Shown: positions 10,856 through 19,478 of the stretch, in pieces
Numbering within the stretch: position 1 is the stretch's first letter
Layout of the letters: the number at the start of each line of letters is the position of its first letter
Assembly (NCBI GenBank): GCA_021234155.1
Contig: JAJEKV010000036.1
Location: forward strand, 1,806,777 to 1,870,776
DNA length: 64,000 nt
Reading direction: 5' to 3'
Source: Isoetes taiwanensis
Taxonomy: Eukaryota; Streptophyta; Lycopodiopsida; Isoetales; Isoetaceae
Notes under the pieces: generated by a model
The model's database searches: none
What the model was told of the DNA's origin: nothing
What the model saw: only the letters and a program-made list of their open reading frames with translations
Program-made: the position numbers and the translations under genes

Positions 10856-11131
10856 ATCTGCTCTATTTTGGTCAAAACTTATCCAATTTGGTTGATCTAA
10901 GGGTCTAAACATGCTAGGCTCATCGAGTTAGGCAGAATTGACCCCTTACTTGGTCAATTTGGAGGAGATTTGGGCAACTTTGGGCAAGGTCTCACTATTT
11001 TTTCTAGAGATGTCCTATTTTAGTAAAACAAAAGCTATTACATGCTAACTCAACTTATTTAAGCAAGATTACACATATAATCTATTCAAAATTCTTTTGT
11101 TTTAACAAAATTTTCATTATTTACAAAATTT

Positions 11132-12456
11132 CTAATGGGGATCTCCCTTGATTATACTGGCCAACTGCATGTCCTTCCTCATCAGAGTTACTCGTTTGGC
11201 ATGCACGGTGCAGGCTGTAGAGTCTTCAAAATGCTGCACTATCTTCTGCTCAGCTGCTTCCTAAAGTGCCAGCAGCATCTCGTCTGTTACCCTCATGCCG
11301 GTGTTAAAGTCCTGCATCACTTCTCTGACTAGACGGGCAAAGGGGGCACGAGGGATTAAGGGGTCGTAGCTGCGCTGGAAGTGTCTGATTTCCCTCAGTG
11401 CTCTTCTCTCGGTCTCCTTCCTGCTGGCTTTCTTCTTGGCTGGCTTCTTGGGGGGCTTGGGTTCTGTGGTGGCAGCCTTAAGGTCTGCTGCTTTGTTGGA
11501 CGTCCACCCTCGACAATCCTGACCCTGTTCTCCTGGTAGTAGGAGTTGTAAGCCTCCCACTTCTTCATGTAAGCATTGTGTTCCCTCATCTTCCTCTCGT
11601 AGGTCTTGATGGGGTCTGTCACATAGGATTCTCGGGCAGTGCGTGGCTGTTTCTTCCTGTCCCAAGTCGGATATGGTGGGGGCTTCTGCGGTTGATCCGG
11701 CTGCTCAGGGTCGGGTTGCTCCTGGTCGGGTATTGCCTGCTCATCACCTGGGGGTTTAGAAGAGCTTCCACCCTCGGTGTTGGGGTTGAAGTCTTCATCT
11801 TCTGAGTCGTCGGAGGAGGACGGGGGCTGGTCAGCTGGCGGTTCGGTGATGACGACCTTGGGGTTGGGGGTCTTTCTTCACGGAACTTCCTTGAGTTTCC
11901 TTGGGCCCACCACAAACTTCCCCTTCTTCTTCTTCAGTTCTTCGGCTTCTTTCGCCTCCTCCTCTTCCCTCTTCCTCTTCTTCTCTTCCTTCTTCCTTTC
12001 CCGGCGACGTTCTTTTGCTTCGTGCTTTTTAATCCACGCCGCGAGGTCCTGTGCTTCACTTGGCTCAAGCTCGGGAGTCGGCAGTCTCTTTTCTTCACTA
12101 GCCTTGGTTCTCCTTTCTCGCTCTGCTCCCTCCTCTTCCTCTTCGAGCAGCTCTGTCCCTGCATCTGAGTGCACCTCCTCTTCTCTCTCCTGTTCCTGTA
12201 TTTCTCGCTCTATTTCTTCGTAGACGTCCTTGGTCTCCTCATCCATGGAAGTTGGTGGCGTAACATCTTCTGGGTCCAGCTGCTGATTGAGGATGCCAAT
12301 CAGCTCGGATGTGTCTTGGTCCCCTGAGATGCTCTCCTCGCTCGAAGATGGTCGATCTCCTCTCGCGACGAGCCTCTCCCGAAGTGCCTCGTGGATTAGG
12401 GCACTGGGGGTTTCGCCTGGGCGAGGCTTCCTGGCAGTCTGTTTGGTTCTCGCCAT
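11132..12456 (-). pseudogene. Retrotransposon-encoded histone H3-like protein: exact H3 tail start, long charged linker, H3 fold
   Basis: Starts at an ATG in good context (AACATGGCG) with MARTKQTARK, identical to the start of histone H3, then Pro instead of Ser10. A linker of about 340 residues follows: acidic stretches, a Glu/Lys/Arg-rich probable single helix (about residues 80-190), an acidic DDSEDEDFN patch, a Pro/Gln-rich part and a Lys-rich lead-in (KKPAKKKASRK). The last 89 codons (11401-11135) align without gaps to H3 47-135: [29 protein letters not shown], then [15 protein letters not shown], ending at the position of the H3 C-terminus. R49, R52, R69, R72, R83, C110, H113, K115, T118, K122 and D123 are kept; R63 is Pro and K79 is Asn. 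RHFQ, LIPRAPF and TLMRKD recall plant CENH3, but loop 1 has canonical H3 length. Lesions: TGA at 11878-11880, a one-base frameshift near 11495-11515, and TAG at 11261-11263 where H3 has Gln93. A processed H3 pseudogene does not explain the linker or promoter context. Confidence 0.9.
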
Positions 12457-12556
12457 GTTCGACGGTTCGTCAATCCGATGTCGGGCGCCAAAGATCGTCT
12501 TAGGGAGCGGGAGCAGATTTCTAAGGCGGGAACGTACAAATGAGGGGGGTCTACAT

Positions 12557-12566
12557 CTATTTATAG
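12557..12566 (-). promoter_or_regulatory. TATA-like box upstream of the H3-like ORF
   Basis: The minus strand reads CTATAAATAG, about 100 nt upstream of the ATG at 12456 and about 100 nt downstream of hairpin copy B. It is identical to the decamer upstream of the neighbouring accessory ORF. Confidence 0.55.
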
Positions 12567-12667
12567 CTTGGGCAATTTTAGGTCAAAATTGAAGTTGCTC
12601 TATTTAACGTGCCAGGGCACCTATTGACTTAAAACATACACTTATTTCAAAGTTTTTATAAGCACTG

Positions 12668-12734
12668 GTCTCACACGTTGCGCCTCGCTAAAAAACTAGA
12701 GTTTTGTTTTTAGACCAGGCGCGACGTGTGAGAC
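12668..12734. repeat. 67-bp palindromic hairpin, copy B
   Basis: Arms GTCTCACACGTTGCGCCT and AGGCGCGACGTGTGAGAC form an 18-bp stem with one mismatch. The loop can form a second stem (CTAAAAAAC with GTTTTTAG). It differs from copy C at 2 of 67 positions although the flanks are unrelated. It lies about 210 bp upstream of the H3-like ATG. Confidence 0.9.
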
Positions 12735-12859
12735 ATTGTACATTTTTGATTAATTTTCATGATTGAAACATACTATTCTAACTAAATCTTACCTTAGAAC
12801 TCGACTCACCATGTTACTTTTCTAAAATTCATGAAGTTTTAGGGTGTTCTTGGCCCAAT

Positions 12860-12926
12860 GTCTCACACGTTGCGCCTCGCTCAAAAACTGGAGTTTTGTT
12901 TTTAGACCAGGCGCGACGTGTGAGAC
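12860..12926. repeat. 67-bp palindromic hairpin, copy C
   Basis: Third copy, with the same 18-bp stem, 192 bp from copy B and about 190 bp from the primer binding site. It lies in the element's 5' leader upstream of the H3-like ORF. Confidence 0.9.
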
Positions 12927-13117
12927 CACCTTGCCTTAGAAGGTTTTGGCTCACTGTTTTTAGTCTTATTATGTTCCAATTCAGTTAACTGTTACTAGCT
13001 TAGCATAAACTACAAAAATGGGAAAAACTTTTCCCACTTTTCGAGGTTTGAGGATCCTATCAAGTTAGTACTACTGGGAGCATGGTCAGTGCTTTGCTCT
13101 TGGTCTCCAAGAACATT

Positions 13118-13129
13118 GCTCTGATACCA
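13118..13129 (-). other. Primer binding site of the chromovirus
   Basis: The minus strand reads TGGTATCAGAGC, the complement of the 3' end of initiator tRNA-Met used by many plant LTR elements. It lies one base inside the LTR end (GACGTCACA), which fixes the 5' LTR boundary at 13131 and the minus orientation. Confidence 0.85.
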
Positions 13130-13130
13130 C

Positions 13131-13330
13131 TGTGACGTCCCCTACTCGTATACGGTGCATTCACCGTATACAATCAGGAGTTCATCCCCCATACCAGCTC
13201 CATACTGATACAGGGCCCTCCACATGTCACTGCACCCGTAAAGAGTCCCAGTGGGAAGAGTGAAGGGGTCATTTTACCCTGTCTCCCTCAGGGAACAAAC
13301 ACCAACAGAATGAGCCAGCTCAGAGCAATG
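13131..13330 (-). repeat. 3' end of the 5' LTR of the chromovirus (right boundary unknown)
   Basis: Plus-strand reading starts TGTGACGTCCCC next to the primer binding site, so on the minus strand the LTR ends GGGGACGTCACA. This is an imperfect inverted match to the other LTR's start, TGTGGCGTTCC, as expected of LTR termini. The rest of this LTR does not visibly resemble 1785-3099, and its outer end is not seen. Confidence 0.5.
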
Positions 13331-15258
13331 TCAAGAAAACAATGAGGTTGACAGCAAGAAGTCCAAAGCAAAGAGGTTCATAAGGATGTGAAAAGGGGGG
13401 AACAAGATGAAGAGAGTGAAAATGCTAAGGTCTGGTTCAGGGTAGCATAGGAGAAATGTGTGGGGATGTCAGAAGACAAATACCGCATAAAGCCATGAAT
13501 AAAGGCCCCAATAGGAAAACATACTTTGGCAAACGAGGGATGAGATTGAAGAAGAGAATGTAGACATACGAGCACCGAGCAAAAGGAAGGTCAAGAAGGA
13601 AATGGAGACTAAAGTTAATTCGGAGCACAATGTAAACGAAAAAATGAGGCGTAACTTCATAAACTATAAGCCCAGCCGCCGCGAAAAACCCCCAAGTGTT
13701 AAGTCGGGTCATGAAGCACGTAGCGAGGGTGAGACGAAGAGGAGCGCCAACGACCGTGAGCGTGAGAGAACAAGAACGTGCATAATGGTGACGCGGCAAG
13801 CTGCACAATGACAAGCACTCAAATTGATGTGAGCGATTAGAAAGGAGGAAAAATCAACAATTCATGAAAAGGAGAGGATAGCATCACCCGGAGGATGGAG
13901 AAAAGCAGCACCCATCGGGTGGAAGAAATATGATGTATAATGGTAGTTATATTTTAAGCCCAAGCATAAATACGAGAAACGAGGAATGCAAGCCAATGAA
14001 CAAATCACAAGAAATGAACCACAGACAAGAGCCCAACGGCCAGAGAAAGTGTAAAACACGATCGCCTTACTAACAACATGAACAATGCCATAATCCCCAA
14101 AACCACATCAGATTATATACCGACAGAAAGCAAAAATGATCGAGTGAGCAGGGCAAAATAATGGACGAAGCTCCCCATAACTGAAAAATCAAGGAAAGAA
14201 TATACAATATGAAAATACTACATGAAGTCTAAACCAACAAGGTGAATAAGCTTCAAAGGATAAATATGGTGCAAAAGAGCTCTCAAATGCAAAACATGAC
14301 AAAGTGCAAAAAACAGGGCAAAGAGAAAAATATCAAAGGTTGAATGAGTATAAGGAAGGGCCAAACGCAATATGCGGCGTATCCAGAAAAAGCTAAATAG
14401 CACATATACAAATGACGTGTAATGATAGGGCCAGAAAACCGAAAACTGAAAAGAACAATTGCAAGAACACAATGCCAAATGACAAGGTGCCAAATAGGAT
14501 TCGGTGGCCCCTAGCAAAGAGGGTCATAAGATCTGTGCAAGGATTTGGAACAAGAATATGAGAGCGAGGGTGTAAAGATCTGGTTCAGGTTAGCAGCGGA
14601 GAACAAGAAGAGAACCCCTGTTATCACTCATAAGAACAACCAGTAAAAATCAATAGGTGTAAAAGAATGCTACAAAGGGACTTACCATAGTAAATGTGGG
14701 AACAACAACTGTCTACCTGACCCCAAGCAAAAAACCCCCAACACATAGAATACTTGGAACACAAGCCATATAGCAATATCTAAAATAACTGAGATGGCAG
14801 GCACAAGTCAAGTCATACTATCGTAAACAACTGGGATGACATACCGAGATGGAGCACGCATGGGGGAGGGGTCCACCTGAATGGATGTGGCAAGGACCGA
14901 GAGCGCCCAACAATGGAGAATGCGACAACGAATAATCAAGTTCTATGTAGAGGTTGGGGCAGAAACAACCTCTAGTAAACTAGGGTAGAACGTGGCCGGG
15001 TTATTTGGGTGGGCACTAAATCAAGTGGAAAGTCAGGAATAAATTTGAGAACATGAATGGTTCATTATGCAAATAAAACTAAAAATGAAAAATGTTCAAA
15101 TGCACAATAAGAATGCGTAAACGTCCACAGGGAGGAAATTTCAGGTTTTTTATGCTTTTGTTCAAAACAAGAAACCAGCATGGATCGGAGGTCAGGCGGC
15201 GCCGCCAATGCTCTACCAAGCAACCTCCAGAAGGTTTTTTTATTTTCGAGTTAAACTT
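13331..15258. other. Gene-free, purine-rich repetitive DNA
   Basis: No coding frame of interest; open frames are low-complexity hydrophobic shadows. A segment around GGTCTGGTTCAGGGTAGCA (13431) recurs diverged at about 14579, and GGTAGAACGTGGCCGGGTTA (14984) recurs near 17383. It may be part of a long LTR or an old noncoding element. Confidence 0.5.
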
Positions 15259-15400
15259 GAAAGCCATCGCCGGAAAGCCATAGCCATAGCTCGTAACCCG
15301 TTGAAAGCCATAGCCATAGCTCTGAAACCCGTCAAAAGCCATAGCCGGAAAGCCATAGCCATAGCTCAGAAGCCCTGAAAGCCTTAGCCAGAAGCTCTGA
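15259..15400 (+). repeat. Degenerate minisatellite, GAAAGCCATAGCCATAGCTC unit
   Basis: About seven imperfect copies of a roughly 20-bp unit containing AAAGCCATAGCC run from 15259 to 15400, just upstream of the CACTA element. No coding content. Confidence 0.8.
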
Positions 15401-15479
15401 CACCGGATTTTCTATCTATTCAGAAGCTCATTGATCTGTCTGGGCAGGTCTGATGGTTTGGAGGAGAAAAGAACCACCG

Positions 15480-16489
15480 CACTACAAGAGAACCACCATC
15501 AAATTTATATATAGCAAGATTTTAGAATATTATTATGGCCATGCAATAAAATCCTTCCACAACTAGGCATTCAAGCCATTCATCATCTCTAAGTTTAAGA
15601 AAACATTAAGATCCCATAGTATGAGCAAGAACCTTAGTGTATTTATCTGAATATGTATTATGCACCCCTGTAGTATGTATTCCAAACTTACCATTGTATT
15701 GTAGGGGATAAACGAAATTCGAATGTCAAATATCTTGTCAATTCAAATTTACCAATTTTGAGCACACACATAGACAGTATAGAGTGCACAAATGTTTTAT
15801 CCGGCCGAAATTGTAGCACCTTGAGTTTATAAAAATGGCTATACCATTAAAGTAAAAGGAGCAAGGTATACCAAAGTCATCTCAATGAGCCAAATACGAG
15901 CTTTTGCAAAACACCTAGCATTTAAAGGAGGCATTGAAGCCAATATCAGGTTTCAGCTCTCATTCTAGGCTATATGAAGAGCTTCCTATCATTCCAGGCT
16001 ATATGAAGAAATAGTCCTCATACTTTATATCATTAGATAGATCAGAAAGAGAGCTTTCTAACGCATCAAATTTCATCCAAAACGGACTTCTAGATCAAAA
16101 GTTATGATTAAAACTGCATTCATAAAAAATTTAAACTTTCTGACGATATATCTGACGATTTGTCTGACGAATCTCATGATGATATGTCTGACGAAATGTC
16201 TGACGATATATCTGACGTAAAAAACGACGAAAATTTCTGACGTAAAAACTGACGTTTCACCTGACGAAACTTTTGACGAATAGTTTTTGACGAATAGCCT
16301 GACGATATATTTGACGCACGATCTGACGTATAATCTGACGATTGATGTGACGCATGTTCTGACGCAAAATCGTCAGAAAATGCGTCAGAGAGTTATTCGT
16401 CAGTATTTTCATCAGTATAAACGTCAGGTCAAATCTTTTTAGAAAGTCTGACGATTTTTCTGACGCCTAACAGTCATTCTCTTGTAGTG
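15480..16489. mobile_element. Non-autonomous CACTA (En/Spm-type) DNA transposon, 1,010 bp
   Basis: Both ends carry the CACTA-superfamily terminal inverted repeat: CACTACAAGAGAA at 15480-15492 and its complement ending at 16489. The element is flanked by the 3-bp target-site duplication CCG (15477-15479 and 16490-16492), which fixes both ends. The right end has an array of 12-bp subterminal repeats, as in En/Spm where the transposase partner binds. There is no transposase ORF, so it would need a protein from elsewhere. The left end lacks a comparable array, so the element is asymmetric. Confidence 0.93.
16141..16465 (+). repeat. 12-bp subterminal repeat array with TGACG core
   Basis: TGACG recurs at 16141, 16153, 16165, 16189, 16201, 16213, 16238, 16250, 16262, 16274, 16288, 16300, 16312, 16324, 16336, 16348 and 16360. 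Spacing is nearly always 12, with degenerate units at 16177 and 16225. The orientation then flips to CGTCA (16371, 16383, 16398, 16422) and returns to TGACG at 16449 and 16461. TGACG is also the core of plant bZIP (TGA-factor) sites. Confidence 0.92.
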
Positions 16490-16593
16490 CCGGTTTCGTG
16501 ATCTGCTATGCCGGAGAACAGCTTTTTTACGTAGCAAAATTTCCTCCCCAATGGAACATTTATTTGGCACAACCAAGATTGGCTCGGGGTTTC

Positions 16594-16638
16594 GAAATAA
16601 ACCCCTCGGCGCCTTCGCTTCGGCCCGGGGTTTATTTC
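16594..16638. repeat. Perfect 12-bp hairpin
   Basis: GAAATAAACCCC (16594-16605) pairs with GGGGTTTATTTC (16627-16638) across a 21-nt loop. It sits in a longer, imperfectly symmetric stretch with TTTCCTCC and AAATAAAT, so it may be the core of a foldback element. Confidence 0.75.
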
Positions 16639-17344
16639 AGGAAAGCCCCTCCCCAATGCGGTTTCCTCCATCAAATAAATTTCGGGTCCACGATATCATC
16701 TTATCAACATAAATAATGGGGTGGAGTTCAAAGAAAATAACCACCGTGAAAACAATAACGGAGCCACATAACACCCTAGATAGCAAATGATTATAAGTGC
16801 AAATCTCAATAGACCTCATGACAATGGAGCAAATGCAAAAACAAGTAAATGTCTGTCATACAAACAACGAGTCCCAACAACATCATGAACAAGGCATAGG
16901 TCAAAAACAAACATAGTGACATATCGTTAGTAGAGAAATCCATCAACAAAGCCAAATGCAACTAGAAAACTGCAAATAGCTGAACTCGCCCTCTACGGTA
17001 TCAAACAAGCAACATTTGACAACCTTTCAAAAAAACGATGAACATAAAACCATTGTAACCATTGTAACCAAATTGTAAAAACCATAGCATATACCATAGC
17101 AGTATAATTGGAGAAGAACATCGTAACGAAGGTTAGCATCAAACATGAAATAGTCAGGAAAAAAGAATAACGAAAGCAGAACAATATCCAACATGAAGTT
17201 ACCTGGATGAGCGAGGAACGAGGACCATAAAACCACAAATGCATGCCCTAGGACCTAGGGCGCCCTGTAAAGACAAATTAATACCAGTACAGCTTATGTG
17301 GGCAAAGATTAGCCGATTAGTATGAGGCAAGACCGTGATCCTGC

Positions 17345-17407
17345 TAAATTCCGGTGCAGAAGCAACCTCTGGTCGACTAGGGTAGAACGTGGCCGGGTTA
17401 CTTGGGT
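17345..17407 (+). repeat. Second copy of a 60-bp dispersed repeat
   Basis: GCAGAAGCAACCTCTGGTCG followed by the GGTAGAACGTGGCCGGGTTA core matches 14944-15006 with few changes. The CACTA element lies between the two copies. They may be fragments of one noncoding element. Confidence 0.7.
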
Positions 17408-19478
17408 TGAAAAGAAGCGGATGGGTTAAGATCGATGTCCAGCCACAGAGTTAACAAGGCAAGGTGTAGCAAATTAAATAATGGTTTATAAAAACCATGG
17501 TGGTGTAAAAGGTGAGCACCCGTAAATTGGGGATGCCACCTATCTGCTCCCCCGGGAGTGTAAACGGGCTGGCGTGAGGCTGGCCTGGGTTAGGCCTGGG
17601 CCACCGGATCTATGCCGGCAGGATGGCCCTGCTGCCACGTGGCCCTGCCAGGTGGGCAGGGGCTTCCAACAAGCGAAGGGCGGCGGTTTGAACAGGAGGC
17701 AGGCCGGAAAAAAGGAGGAAGCCGGATCTATCCAGATGCCATATGGAAAACAAGAATCCAGCGACAAAACACGATTTGTCCTAGATGCCAGGAGGCTTAA
17801 GGTAATATCCAGGTAAGAAATACGGCCGAGGCCAGAAGGTGCAGACTACAAACAATGGATTCAAGACAATGCCAGGGGCTGATTGCAGTCAAATTGGATT
17901 CCATGGAGCAGTAGTAGCCGAAAATAGCCGCCTATTAGAGCCGAAATTGGAGCCAGGACAAAGCCCGATCGAGGACTTGGAGGAACAGATAGAAACAGGA
18001 AGCAACGATAACAAGTACGAATTGGGTCGTGTTAAAAGATCGCCCAAACCAATGCAACTACAACTGAAATTGCATCACATTCTACAGGAAACCAAAAACG
18101 AGGATAATCCTGAGACTATTGTGGAAGCACAGCCTGGGCAAATAAAATAGAGCTCCGTCCTGTCCGAATAAGCTTTAGAGAAAAAAGGAAAAAGACCAAT
18201 CCCTTGCATGTGGGCCATTGTATGTTGGCGAAGTTCCTGCATAAGTGGATTAATAGTGCTAGGCAAAGGCCGCTGCTTGGAGGGAGGCCCCGCGAACAAA
18301 CCAGGGATCAAAGGGGATGCCCTGTGTAAAACCGTAAACCGATCCTTCTGTAGATTCTGTAACAAAAATTGCAACCCCCAAATGCACAAAACAGGGATCA
18401 AAAGAATTTGCCAAAGTAGCATTGAAAGTAAAATCCATATCATGCAGCTCAACCCCAAAAATAATCAGGATTTCAGGATTTCGCCAGATCTCCCTCCCTG
18501 TAATAGGACTATGAGCATGCAACATTTTGAGAAATCATACCTCACTATGGGCATGCATCAGAATTGGGAAGAAAGCCATACCGCATACCTTGCAAATCGG
18601 GAAGAAAGCCATACTTCATACCTTGCCAAGGATCGCTATAACAACATGCAGAAATCCAGCAGAGGATTGCGAAACATGGCGGAAGACATCTACAAACGTA
18701 TGAACCGACCACATTATGGTGGATGCAATGGAAAAGAGTTGAAAGACTGGATCCATGTAGAGCCATGAAAAAGGATGGGAAAGGAAGATTGGATCAGTGG
18801 AGAGTCGGGAAAAAGAATTGAAATGAGGATTGACCGCATTACGGTGGATTCACCGGGAAGGAAATGAAAAAATTGGATCAAAGGAGAGCCAGGGGAACCG
18901 GATTGGAAAAGGCGATTAGATCATTGGGAACAAGAATTGAGAAAGGAGGATTGAAGCAACGAGAATAGAAGAAGAGCTGCTATGAGAAGACACTCCAGTA
19001 TTTATTTATGGAACCTAGAAACTTTTATGCATGTTGGACAGGCAAGTAGTTCAATGGATTCTAGCTTTACTTATGTAGAATGGTTACAACAGTTCGTCGC
19101 TTATGTAGAATGGTTACAATAGTTCGTAATAACATGGCGTTCTTTCACAATGGATATGTACTTATTGATCCGTCCTGATTTTTTATATTCAAATAATGCC
19201 TCTATGCTTTAAAGATGTCTTCTTCCTATGATTATTCTAAACCTCACACCCTTCGCCCAAGCAGAGAAATCAGTTTATGGAAACAACGGGCGTGACATTA
19301 GCTCCTCCATTCTGCTATGCAATGCTAAAAATTCTAATATTATAATTCTTAGAGACAGTTTGGGCTGAAGGTATGACACAAAATGGTTAACTGTTGCTTG
19401 TTGCTTTTGGACCTATTGCAATCTCAAATTCTGGCCCTGCATAATATCTTAGATATTTTTGCTTGGGCTTTATAAGAT
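17408..19478. other. No recognised gene; local repeats
   Basis: Purine-rich DNA. A 33-bp unit beginning GGGAAGAAAGCCATAC is duplicated at 18566 and 18599, and GATTGGATCA-type strings recur from 18780 to 18930. The longest open frames (about 100-186 codons, 17839-18768) have no recognisable motifs. Confidence 0.5.

Larger units (their letters stand above)
3100..13130 (-). mobile_element. Internal domain of a Ty3/gypsy chromovirus carrying two accessory ORFs, one histone H3-like
   Basis: A minus-strand internal domain of about 10 kb is bounded by a tRNA-iMet-type primer binding site (13118-13129) and a polypurine tract (3100-3112). In element order it holds the H3-like ORF, an unknown ORF, gag with a CCHC knuckle, aspartic protease, RT, RNase H, integrase and a C-terminal chromodomain. 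All ORFs are on one strand, and the accessory genes sit upstream of gag, an uncommon place for extra ORFs. Gag, RNase H and the H3 ORF carry lesions, so the copy is not autonomous. The two LTRs cannot be matched by eye, so it may be rearranged or chimeric. The order PBS-ORFs-pol-PPT on one strand, and a hairpin family spread over the accessory region, support a single element. Confidence 0.75.

Noticed and set aside
11777-12223. Ser-rich plus-strand frame of 148 codons.
   Set aside because: Antisense shadow of the Glu/Lys-rich linker of the H3-like ORF.
13437-13814. 125-codon hydrophobic open frame on the minus strand.
   Set aside because: Low-complexity, Leu/Phe-rich translation of purine-rich repeat DNA with no motifs.
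15079-15342. Minus-strand ORF with repeated SYGYGF-like peptides.
   Set aside because: Produced by the AAAGCCATAGCC minisatellite; no other coding evidence.
16141-16465. CRISPR-like array.
   Set aside because: Units are 12 bp with no unique spacers and lie inside CACTA termini in plant DNA.
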